From assembly GCA_003972845.1 (NCBI GenBank), contig QOAV01000145.1:1-8838 (forward strand): a DNA stretch of 8,838 nt, read 5' to 3'. Position numbers and translations under genes: made by a program. The stretch is from Gammaproteobacteria bacterium. Its GTDB lineage: Bacteria > Pseudomonadota > Gammaproteobacteria > QOAV01. Positions 1 through 6,260 of the stretch are shown here, one piece after another. Positions within the stretch are counted from its first letter, which is position 1, and each line of letters starts with the position of its first letter. Below the pieces are notes generated by a model. That model was not told where the DNA came from, searched no databases, and was given only the letters and a program-made list of their open reading frames with translations.

Positions 1-1595
1 ACTACACGGTGGCGCTGAATCTGCTGCCGGCAACGCCCGCCTGGCTGCGTGCGCTGGACGCTGCGCCCATGTTTTTGGGTCTGGATTTGCGCGGTGGCGT
101 GCATTTTTTGTTGCAGGTGGACGCGACGACGGCGATCAAGCGCCAGATTGAAAGCTATATCAGCGATCTGCGTTCTTCCATGCGCAAGGAGAAAATCCGT
201 TATCTGACAGTCAACCAGCAGGGAGATCGCGGTATTGAGATCAAATTCCGCGACCAAGCCGAGCGCGAAAAAGCCAAGGCGCTGATCAGCAAGGAACAGC
301 CGGAGTTGCAACTCTCGGAAGCGGATCGCGATGGCAAGCCGCTTCTGAAGCTGACGCTCACGGAAAAGACCCTGCGTGAAATCCGCAAGTCGGCGCTGGA
401 ACAGAACATGACAGCCCTGCGCAACCGGGTCAACGAACTGGGCGTGGCCGAGCCGATTATCCAGCAGCAGGGTGATGACCGCATCGTGATTCAGCTGCCC
501 GGCGTACAGGACACCGCCAAGGCCAAGGAAATACTCGGCCGTACCGCGACTCTGGAAATGTATCTGGTGGATGAGGAACACGATGTGGCGGGCGCTCTGG
601 CCGGTCGCGTTCCCCCCGGTTCGCGTATTTATTACGACCGCGAGAAACGCCCCATATTGCTGAAAAAACGCCTGATCTACTCCGGCAGCAACGTGGTGGA
701 CGCCTCTGCCGGCATCGATACCCGCGACGGCGGGCCAGTGGTTCATATCACTCTGGATGCCCAGGGCGCGAAAAAGAACTCGAAAGTAACCGGCGCAAAT
801 ATCGGCAAGCGCATGGCGGTGGTGTATCTGGAACACCGCAACATCACCAAGCGCGACGCCGAGGGCAACCCGCTGCTGGATGAAAACGGTCACGAAATCC
901 GCGAACGCAAGAAAATCGAGGAAGTGATTACCGCACCCAATATTCTTGATCAGCTGGGCAAGCGTTTCCAGATTCAGGGCCTGGACAGCGTGGAAGAAGC
1001 GCGTGATCTGTCGCTATTGCTGCGCGCTGGCGCGCTGGCGGCGCCGGTGGACATCATCGAAGAACGCACCATTGGCCCCAGTCTGGGCCAGGACAATATC
1101 AATCAGGGTTTCCGCGCCGTGATGATCGGCATGGCGGCAGTACTGTTTTTCATGGTGCTGGTGTACAAGGGTTTTGGTCTGGTGGCCGACGTGGCGCTGG
1201 TTTTGAACCTGGTACTGCTGGTGGCGGTTTTGTCGCTGTTTCAGGCCACACTCACGTTGCCGGGTATTGCCGGTATCGTGCTGACCGTGGGTATGGCGGT
1301 GGACGCCAACGTGCTGATCTTTGAACGCATACGCGAGGAGCTGGCCAACGGCAATTCGCCGCAGGCGAGTATCCACGCGGGTTATGATCGTGCGCTGACG
1401 ACCATTATCGACGCCAATGTGACTACGTTGATTGCAGCCATCGTGCTGTTCAATTTCGGCACCGGGCCGATCAAGGGATTTGCCATTACCCTGAGTATTG
1501 GCATCATCACCTCCATGTTTACCGCCATTTTTGTCACTCGCGCCATTGTCAATTTGTGGCTGGGTGGCCGGCGTCTGAAAAAATTGCCCATATAG
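1..1595 (+). CDS. secD: Protein translocase subunit SecD (5' partial)
   Basis: SecD is the large inner-membrane subunit of the SecDF complex, which uses the proton motive force to help pull exported proteins through SecYEG into the periplasm. The reading frame is already open at base 3 (Tyr-Thr-Val-Ala-Leu-Asn), matching an internal stretch of E. coli SecD about 100 residues in. The first membrane segment and part of the first periplasmic region are therefore missing, and the GTG at 9 is not the true start. Visible family signatures are DLRGGVHF near the beginning, LRNRVNELGVAEP in the periplasmic domain, and RAGALAAPVDIIEERTIGPSLG just before the membrane part (given here only as a family hallmark). 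About five hydrophobic segments follow in the last 160 residues, including the conserved VDANVLIFERIREEL, whose Asp is implicated in proton use. The protein ends LGGRRLKKLPI, like E. coli. secF follows after 24 bases, so the two are surely co-transcribed. Confidence 0.97.
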   Translation, partial: YTVALNLLPATPAWLRALDAAPMFLGLDLRGGVHFLLQVDATTAIKRQIESYISDLRSSMRKEKIRYLTVNQQGDRGIEIKFRDQAEREKAKALISKEQPELQLSEADRDGKPLLKLTLTEKTLREIRKSALEQNMTALRNRVNELGVAEPIIQQQGDDRIVIQLPGVQDTAKAKEILGRTATLEMYLVDEEHDVAGALAGRVPPGSRIYYDREKRPILLKKRLIYSGSNVVDASAGIDTRDGGPVVHITLDAQGAKKNSKVTGANIGKRMAVVYLEHRNITKRDAEGNPLLDENGHEIRERKKIEEVITAPNILDQLGKRFQIQGLDSVEEARDLSLLLRAGALAAPVDIIEERTIGPSLGQDNINQGFRAVMIGMAAVLFFMVLVYKGFGLVADVALVLNLVLLVAVLSLFQATLTLPGIAGIVLTVGMAVDANVLIFERIREELANGNSPQASIHAGYDRALTTIIDANVTTLIAAIVLFNFGTGPIKGFAITLSIGIITSMFTAIFVTRAIVNLWLGGRRLKKLPI

Positions 1596-1619
1596 CCGAT
1601 ATCTTTCCGAGGCTGACCG

Positions 1620-2636
1620 ATGAAAATTTTCAAGAACAATACACATATTGATTTCATGGGCATGCGCAAGATTGCGCTGGCTCTTTCGACCCTGGTCATT
1701 CTGGCCAGTATTGCGTCGCTGTTCATGCGCGGGCTGAATCTGGGCATCGATTTCACCGGCGGCACGCTGGTGGAAGTGCATTATGCGCAGCCGGTCGATA
1801 TCAATGACATACGCGGCACCCTGGCCGATACCGGGTTTAGCAAGGCCATTGTGCAGCATTTCGGCACTTCGTCCGATGTCATGATCCGGCTGCCCATGGA
1901 CGAGAATGCCAACAGCGCCGAGCTGAGCAACCAGCTGCTCAACAAGCTGCGCGCGGCTCAGGGTGAATCCTTCGCCCGGGCCGGGCCGGACAAAGTGCAG
2001 CTATGTAACAAGAATGGTGCCACTGCGCCCTGTTATGTGCAGTTGCGCCGGGTCGAGTTTGTCGGCCCGCAGGTGGGCAAGGAGCTGACCGAGAAAGGCG
2101 GGCTGGCGATTTTGTACACTCTGGGTATGATCATGCTCTATGTGGCGTGGCGTTTCGAATGGCGCTTCGCCGTGGGTTCGGTGGCGGCTCTGTTCCACGA
2201 TGTGTTGATTACCGTGGGCGTGTTTTCCATGCTGGGCATGGAGTTTTCGTTGCCGGTGCTGGCGGCGGTGCTGGCGGTGATCGGTTACTCGCTGAACGAT
2301 ACTATCGTGGTGTTCGACCGAATTCGCGAAAATTTCCGCAAGCTGCGCAAGGGCGCACCGGCTGAAATCATGAACATATCCATCAATCAGACCCTGTCGC
2401 GCACCATACTGACCTCGCTGACCACCTTGCTGGTGCTGCTGGCGCTGTTCCTGGTGGGCGGCGAAAGCATACGCGGTTTTTCCTTCGCGCTGATTATCGG
2501 CGTGGTGGTGGGCACCTATTCATCCATTTTCGTGGCCAGCCCCATTGTGTTGATGCTGGGCCTGACCAAGGCCGATCTGATGGCCGTGAAGAAGGAAAAT
2601 GATGACAGGGACAAACCCGTCGTCGAAGAATTTTAA
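1620..2636 (+). CDS. secF: Protein translocase subunit SecF
   Basis: SecF is the partner of SecD in the inner-membrane SecDF complex that drives late steps of protein export with the proton motive force. The product has 338 residues, slightly longer than E. coli SecF (323). It shows an N-terminal membrane segment (about 17-37), the signature LGIDFTGGT (41-49), a small periplasmic domain, [11 protein letters not shown] (143-153), and five further membrane segments. Within these lie [10 protein letters not shown], the conserved [21 protein letters not shown] (residues 221 onward) and a final hydrophobic helix before a charged tail. The ATG at 1620 is preceded by GAGG at 1609-1612, a good distance. 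Compared with E. coli, about 20 extra residues lie before RRVEFVGP and include Cys129 and Cys138, which face the periplasm. glyA begins 19 bases after the stop. Identification is certain; the cysteine insertion is an observation without known function. Confidence 0.97.
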   Translation: MKIFKNNTHIDFMGMRKIALALSTLVILASIASLFMRGLNLGIDFTGGTLVEVHYAQPVDINDIRGTLADTGFSKAIVQHFGTSSDVMIRLPMDENANSAELSNQLLNKLRAAQGESFARAGPDKVQLCNKNGATAPCYVQLRRVEFVGPQVGKELTEKGGLAILYTLGMIMLYVAWRFEWRFAVGSVAALFHDVLITVGVFSMLGMEFSLPVLAAVLAVIGYSLNDTIVVFDRIRENFRKLRKGAPAEIMNISINQTLSRTILTSLTTLLVLLALFLVGGESIRGFSFALIIGVVVGTYSSIFVASPIVLMLGLTKADLMAVKKENDDRDKPVVEEF

Positions 2637-2643
2637 CCCGGAG
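2592..2643 (+). promoter_or_regulatory. Two candidate ribosome binding sites for glyA
   Basis: Two purine-rich sites compete for the glyA start. AAGGA at 2592-2596, inside the end of secF, sits five bases before an ATG at 2602. GGAG at 2640-2643 sits twelve bases before the ATG at 2656. The second spacing is long, but the protein from 2656 aligns with E. coli GlyA from its first residue ([12 protein letters not shown] against MLKREMNIADYD). I therefore prefer 2656. The upstream site may instead produce an 18-residue N-terminal extension or simply recruit ribosomes. Confidence 0.45.
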
Positions 2644-2655
2644 ACTTACCAGCCG

Positions 2656-3930
2656 ATGTTTAGCAAAGACATGACCATAGCCGACTACGATCCCGAATTG
2701 TGGCAAGCGATTACCGATGAGAACAGGCGCCAGGAACAGCATATCGAGCTGATCGCCTCCGAGAACTACGCCAGCCCGCGGGTGATGGAGGCACAGGGCT
2801 CGGTACTGACCAACAAGTATGCCGAAGGCTACCCGGGCAAGCGTTATTATGGCGGCTGCGAATATGTGGACGTGGCCGAGCAACTGGCTATCGACCGGGT
2901 CAAACAGTTGTTTGATGCGGATTACGCCAATGTGCAGCCGCATTCCGGTTCGCAGGCCAATGCGGCGGTGTATCTGGCGCTGCTGCAGCCGGGTGACGCC
3001 ATACTCGGCATGAGTCTGGCCCATGGCGGGCATCTGACCCATGGCGCCAAGGTGAATTTTTCCGGCAAGCTTTTTGATGCCCACCAATATGGCCTGGACG
3101 AGTCCACCGGCGAAATCGACTACGATCAGGTCGAGGCTCTGGCCGATGAACACCATCCGAAAATGATTGTGGCCGGCTTTTCCGCCTATTCCCGCGTGGT
3201 GGACTGGCAGCGTTTTCGCGAAATTGCCGACAAGGTGGGCGCTTATCTGTTTGTGGACATGGCCCATGTGGCCGGTCTGGTGGCGGCGGGCGTTTATCCC
3301 AGCCCGGTGCAGATCGCCGACGTGACCACCTCCACCACCCACAAGACCCTGCGCGGCCCGCGCGGCGGCATTATTCTGGCGAAAGAGAACGCGGAAATTC
3401 AGAAAAAGCTGAATTCACTGGTCTTCCCCGGCACCCAGGGCGGCCCGCTGATGCATGTGATAGCGGCCAAGGCGGTGGCCTTCAAGGAGGCGCTGCAAGA
3501 CGATTTCAAGGCTTATCAGCAACAGGTGGTGGACAACGCCAGAGCCATGGCCGGAACCATGATCGAACGCGGATACAATATCGTTTCCGGCGGCACCGAC
3601 AATCATCTGTTTCTGGTGGATCTGGTGGACAAGGACATTACCGGCAAGGACGCGGAAGCGGCGCTTGGCGAGGGCAATATCACGGTGAACAAGAACGCCG
3701 TGCCCAATGATCCGCGCTCGCCGTTCGTCACCTCCGGCCTGCGTATCGGCACGCCGGCGGCCACCACGCGCGGTTTTGGCGTGAAAGAGGTCACGGATCT
3801 GGCCAACTGGATTTGTGACATTTTGGACAACATGGACGACGAATCCGTGCGCGCCGACGTCAAGGCGAAAGCGCTGGATCTGTGCGCACGTTTTCCGGTG
3901 TACGAAAAAGGCGCCAAAGGCACCGCCTGA
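2656..3930 (+). CDS. glyA: Serine hydroxymethyltransferase
   Basis: GlyA is a cytoplasmic pyridoxal-phosphate enzyme that converts serine and tetrahydrofolate to glycine and 5,10-methylene-tetrahydrofolate, the main source of one-carbon units for purine, thymidylate and methionine synthesis. From the ATG at 2656 the protein has 424 residues, against 417 in E. coli, and aligns with it throughout. Visible hallmarks are ELIASENY (31-38), [16 protein letters not shown] (52-67) with Tyr55, Glu57 and Tyr65, HSGSQAN (96-102), [17 protein letters not shown], and the cofactor lysine Lys230 in [12 protein letters not shown]. The substrate-carboxylate arginine is Arg363 in [10 protein letters not shown] short Lys/Gly/Ala tail follows the usual C-terminal RFPVY. 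The same frame is open back to ATGs at 2599 and 2602 inside secF, but those residues match nothing in E. coli GlyA. A position directly after secF suggests read-through from the secDF transcript. Placement just before nrdR is common in proteobacteria. Confidence 0.97.
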   Translation: MFSKDMTIADYDPELWQAITDENRRQEQHIELIASENYASPRVMEAQGSVLTNKYAEGYPGKRYYGGCEYVDVAEQLAIDRVKQLFDADYANVQPHSGSQANAAVYLALLQPGDAILGMSLAHGGHLTHGAKVNFSGKLFDAHQYGLDESTGEIDYDQVEALADEHHPKMIVAGFSAYSRVVDWQRFREIADKVGAYLFVDMAHVAGLVAAGVYPSPVQIADVTTSTTHKTLRGPRGGIILAKENAEIQKKLNSLVFPGTQGGPLMHVIAAKAVAFKEALQDDFKAYQQQVVDNARAMAGTMIERGYNIVSGGTDNHLFLVDLVDKDITGKDAEAALGEGNITVNKNAVPNDPRSPFVTSGLRIGTPAATTRGFGVKEVTDLANWICDILDNMDDESVRADVKAKALDLCARFPVYEKGAKGTA

Positions 3931-3940
3931 TCATTGGCGG
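3923..3940 (+). other. Small GC hairpin spanning the glyA stop
   Basis: CCGCC at 3923-3927 can pair with GGCGG at 3936-3940 around an eight-base loop that contains the glyA TGA and the palindrome TGATCA. No run of T follows, so this is not a convincing intrinsic terminator. If it forms, it would cover the first two bases of the Shine-Dalgarno-like GGGGGTGA that follows. The stem is only five pairs, so its importance is uncertain. Confidence 0.3.
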
Positions 3941-3946
3941 GGGTGA
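3939..3946 (+). promoter_or_regulatory. Strong Shine-Dalgarno-like sequence in the glyA-nrdR gap
   Basis: GGGGGTGA differs from the ideal GGAGGTGA by one base, and that position can still pair as G-U with 16S rRNA. It lies six bases before an ATG at 3953, which opens a 24-codon ORF. It is more than 80 bases from the nrdR start, so it cannot serve nrdR directly. It is the best ribosome binding site of this gap, while nrdR itself has none visible. Confidence 0.45.
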
Positions 3947-3952
3947 ACAAAC

Positions 3953-4027
3953 ATGAGTATCGGCAACACCAATAGCTCCGGTTTGACGCCCCTGAAGCCT
4001 CAAGCCTCAAGCCTCAAGCCTTATTAA
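3953..4027 (+). CDS. Possible small leader ORF upstream of nrdR (24 codons)
   Basis: This open frame encodes 24 residues, starting [14 protein letters not shown] and continuing through the heptamer repeat as [10 protein letters not shown] before a TAA. I recognise no family. The case for translation is positional: GGGGGTGA lies six bases before its ATG, and its stop ends five bases before the nrdR ATG, close enough for translational coupling. nrdR has no purine-rich site of its own. The composition is low in complexity, half of it is written by the tandem repeat, and nothing shows that the peptide is selected. It may be a coupling device, a relic of an older nrdR 5' end, or chance. Confidence 0.25.
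   Translation: MSIGNTNSSGLTPLKPQASSLKPY
3995..4021. repeat. Heptanucleotide tandem repeat, 3.9 copies of AAGCCTC
   Basis: Perfect copies of AAGCCTC occupy 3995-4001, 4002-4008 and 4009-4015, followed by AAGCCT at 4016-4021. On the other strand the unit reads GAGGCTT. The array ends 11 bases before the nrdR start codon. A unit of seven bases is not a multiple of three, so copy-number change would shift any frame read across it. It looks like an intergenic micro-satellite that may vary between strains. No function is shown. Confidence 0.9.
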
Positions 4028-4032
4028 CCACC

Positions 4033-4500
4033 ATGCGCTGCCCGTTCTGCAAAGGCGAAGACACCAGGGTTGTTGACTCCCGCGATGCTGACGGCGGCGC
4101 TTCCGTGCGCCGCAGACGCGAATGTCTGAACTGCGCCGAGCGTTTCACCACCTTCGAAAAAGCCGAACTGTCCCTGCCGCAGATACTCAAGTCAGACCAG
4201 TGCCGCGAGGCGTTCGACGAAGCCAAACTGCGCGCGGGCATGATGCGTGCGCTGGAAAAACGACCGGTTGAGGCCGATCAGGTTGAGGCGGCCGTTCATC
4301 GTATCCGCCACAAGTTGTCCGCCAGCGGCGAGCGCGAAGTGCCCAGCAGTCAGCTGGGAGACTGGGTGATGGAAGAACTGCAGGAACTGGACGAAGTGGC
4401 CTATGTGCGTTTCGCTTCGGTTTATCGCCGCTTTCAGGATCTGGACGCGTTCACCGAGGAGCTGGAGCGGTTGCGCGCCAAATCCGGCGCCGACGACTGA
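4033..4500 (+). CDS. nrdR: Transcriptional repressor NrdR
   Basis: NrdR is a nucleotide-sensing repressor that binds paired NrdR boxes upstream of ribonucleotide reductase operons and shuts them down when deoxynucleotides are plentiful. The product has 155 residues (E. coli 149). It begins with the zinc ribbon: Cys3 and Cys6 in MRCPFC, then the basic [11 protein letters not shown] with Cys31 and Cys34, and the family signature ERFTTFE. An ATP-cone domain follows at about 49-139, with [29 protein letters not shown] and the conserved [19 protein letters not shown] replaces the more usual REPF. The ATG at 4033 gives the canonical N-terminus, but the bases just before it are pyrimidine-rich and contain no Shine-Dalgarno sequence. 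Translation may depend on the small ORF that ends five bases upstream or on leaderless-like initiation. I found no NrdR box inside the window, so its targets lie elsewhere. ribD starts 15 bases later. Confidence 0.96.
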   Translation: MRCPFCKGEDTRVVDSRDADGGASVRRRRECLNCAERFTTFEKAELSLPQILKSDQCREAFDEAKLRAGMMRALEKRPVEADQVEAAVHRIRHKLSASGEREVPSSQLGDWVMEELQELDEVAYVRFASVYRRFQDLDAFTEELERLRAKSGADD

Positions 4501-4515
4501 AGGATGCCCTGAATC

Positions 4516-5610
4516 ATGGAATTTACCGCTGCTGACGTACGATATATGGCGCGCGCCCTGGAGCTGGCCGAAAAAGGCCTGTATTCCACCGACCCCAATC
4601 CCAGAGTGGGCTGTGTCATAGTGCGCAACGAAAAAGTGGTGGGCGAAGGCTGGCATGAAAAAGCCGGTGGTCCCCATGCTGAAGTAGTGGCGCTGGCGCA
4701 GGCTGACCATCAGGCCCGGGGCGCAACGGTTTATGTCACCCTGGAGCCTTGTGCGCATGAAGGGCTGACGCCGCCCTGTGTACACGGGCTGGTCAATGCC
4801 AAAGTAAGCAGAGTGGTGATCGCCATGCTTGATCCCAATCCGCTGGTGGATTCAAAAGGTGTCGCCATGCTGGAAAAAGCCGGCATCGAGACCGATGTGG
4901 GTTTGCTGGCAGCCGAAGCCGAGCGCCTGAACATCGGCTTTGTCACGCGCATGCGCGAAAAGCGGCCGTGGGTGCGTGCAAAGGCAGGCGCCAGCGCTGA
5001 CGGGCGCACTGCTCTGGCCAATGGCAAGAGTCAGTGGATTACCTCGCGCCAGTCGCGGCAGGATGTCCAGCGCTGGCGCGCCCGCAGTTCGGCGATTGTT
5101 TCCGGTGTCGGCACGGTACTGGCCGATGACCCGTCGCTGAACGTCAGGCTGGAGGGCGTGGAGCGCCAGCCATTGCGCGTGATCGTGGACAGTCACCTGA
5201 GCACGCCGCCAGATGCGAAACTGTTCAGGACTGATGGCGAGGTGCTGATTGTCACCGTATCCGACGATACCGGCGCAGAAGATGCGCTGCGCCAGGCGGG
5301 TGCGCAGGTGGTGCGCATCAAGTCGGAAAAAGGCCGCGTCAGTCTGCCGGGCCTGATGGAATACCTGGTGACGCGCGGCGTCAACGAAGTCTTTGTGGAA
5401 ACCGGCGCAACCCTGCACGGCGCCATGCTGGATGCCGGGCTGGTGGATGAATTACTGATTTATCTGGCGCCTGCGGTATTGGGTGATACCTCTCGTGGTA
5501 TGTTCAAGTTGCCGCCGCTGGACGATCTGGCGGAAAAAATCGAACTGGAATGGTCGGATGTGCGGCGCATCGGACCGGATATCAGGCTCATGGCCAGGGT
5601 AAAGAACTGA
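4516..5610 (+). CDS. ribD: Bifunctional diaminohydroxyphosphoribosylaminopyrimidine deaminase / 5-amino-6-(5-phosphoribosylamino)uracil reductase RibD
   Basis: RibD carries out the second and third steps of riboflavin synthesis: zinc-dependent deamination of the pyrimidine made by RibA, then NADPH-dependent reduction of its ribosyl side chain. The 364 residues hold an N-terminal cytidine-deaminase-like domain (about 1-145) with DPNPRVG (Asn28), the zinc motif HAE (His54, catalytic Glu56) and PCAHEGLTPPC (Cys79, His81, Cys88). The reductase domain follows from about 150, with GASADGRTA, SQWITS, VLADDPSLNVR and VDELLIYLAPAVLG. Residue 84 is Leu, where the family normally has Arg or Lys (HxGRTPPC); by offset this equals Lys79 of Bacillus subtilis RibG, which I recall as a phosphate-binding residue. 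GASADGR also replaces the usual GASLDGR. TGAAGGA at 4498-4504, overlapping the nrdR stop, is the likely ribosome binding site, although its spacing (11 bases) is long. The stop overlaps the ribE start as TGATG. Confidence 0.96.
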   Translation: MEFTAADVRYMARALELAEKGLYSTDPNPRVGCVIVRNEKVVGEGWHEKAGGPHAEVVALAQADHQARGATVYVTLEPCAHEGLTPPCVHGLVNAKVSRVVIAMLDPNPLVDSKGVAMLEKAGIETDVGLLAAEAERLNIGFVTRMREKRPWVRAKAGASADGRTALANGKSQWITSRQSRQDVQRWRARSSAIVSGVGTVLADDPSLNVRLEGVERQPLRVIVDSHLSTPPDAKLFRTDGEVLIVTVSDDTGAEDALRQAGAQVVRIKSEKGRVSLPGLMEYLVTRGVNEVFVETGATLHGAMLDAGLVDELLIYLAPAVLGDTSRGMFKLPPLDDLAEKIELEWSDVRRIGPDIRLMARVKN

Positions 5611-6260
5611 TGTTTACGGGAATCATACTAAGTGTCGGCAGCGTGCAGCGGCTGGAAGATCGCGGCGGCGACATGCGTACGACCTTTGCCACGGGCAAGC
5701 TGGATATCAGCGAATATCAACCGGGCGACAGCATTGCTGTCAACGGTGTCTGCCTGACCGCGGTGGAGTTTGGTGAGGCGTCGTTTTCGGCGGATGTGTC
5801 AAAAGAGACCCTGTCGGTAACGACCTTCGGTGATTTGCAAATCGGCGACCCGGTGAATCTGGAGCCGGCATTGCGCCTGCAGGATCGTCTCGGCGGTCAC
5901 CTGGTGTCCGGCCATGTGGATGGCGTGGGTTCGGTGGTTTCGAGAAAAGTGGCGGGGCGCTCGGAAGCCTTCGTGTTCGACATGCCCGACGATCTGGTGC
6001 GCTACGTGGCGGACAAGGGCTCCATCTGCATCAATGGAACCAGTCTGACAGTGAATCGTACAGAGGGTAACCGGTTTAGCGTGAATATCGTGCCGCATAC
6101 CCTGCAGGAAACCATGCTGGGTACGCTGCAATCCGGCCATCGGGTGAATCTGGAAGTGGATCTGATTGCGCGCTATCTTGAAAAACTGCTGCGTGGCGAC
6201 AGCAGCGCTGGAAGCGGTATTGATCTGGAATTATTGCAACGAACGGGGTTTGGCGGTTGA
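5610..6260 (+). CDS. ribE: Riboflavin synthase, alpha chain
   Basis: This enzyme performs the last step of riboflavin synthesis, exchanging a four-carbon unit between two molecules of 6,7-dimethyl-8-ribityllumazine to give riboflavin and a pyrimidine that is recycled to RibH. The family's invariant N-terminus MFTGI fixes the start at 5610, although the frame is open further back into ribD. The 216 residues form two similar lumazine-binding barrels. The first has [10 protein letters not shown] (41-50, Cys48) and the second has [11 protein letters not shown] (139-149), joined by [11 protein letters not shown] (95-105, with His102). The end is the usual [15 protein letters not shown] followed by a short tail. 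The start shares one base with the ribD stop (TGATG), with AGGG at 5596-5599 upstream, so the two are probably coupled. The stop overlaps the TTG start of the next gene. E. coli calls this gene ribC; ribE is the more common name. Confidence 0.96.
   Translation: MFTGIILSVGSVQRLEDRGGDMRTTFATGKLDISEYQPGDSIAVNGVCLTAVEFGEASFSADVSKETLSVTTFGDLQIGDPVNLEPALRLQDRLGGHLVSGHVDGVGSVVSRKVAGRSEAFVFDMPDDLVRYVADKGSICINGTSLTVNRTEGNRFSVNIVPHTLQETMLGTLQSGHRVNLEVDLIARYLEKLLRGDSSAGSGIDLELLQRTGFGG

Noticed and set aside
1014..1859. Long minus-strand ORF of 281 codons opposite secD and secF
   Set aside because: It is rich in His, Gln and Arg, typical of antisense reading of GC-biased codons, crosses a gene boundary, and lies opposite unmistakable secD and secF.
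2494..3342. Minus-strand ORF of 282 codons opposite glyA
   Set aside because: It is a mirror of the glyA codon pattern with no recognisable motif; the plus strand is highly conserved GlyA.
3923..3950. Intrinsic terminator after glyA
   Set aside because: The stem is only five pairs and is followed by GGGTGAAC rather than a run of T.
3603..4010. Minus-strand ORF starting in the glyA-nrdR gap and running into glyA
   Set aside because: Most of it is antisense to conserved GlyA codons, its start lies in the tandem repeat, and no motif is recognisable.
3983..4027. TTGACG (3983-3988) and TATTAA (4022-4027) as a sigma-70 promoter for nrdR
   Set aside because: The boxes are 33 bases apart, too far for a normal promoter. 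Removing two heptamers would give 19, which is curious but not evidence.
4498..4516. FMN riboswitch controlling the rib genes
   Set aside because: Only 15 bases separate nrdR and ribD, and no other rib gene has a leader long enough for an RFN element.
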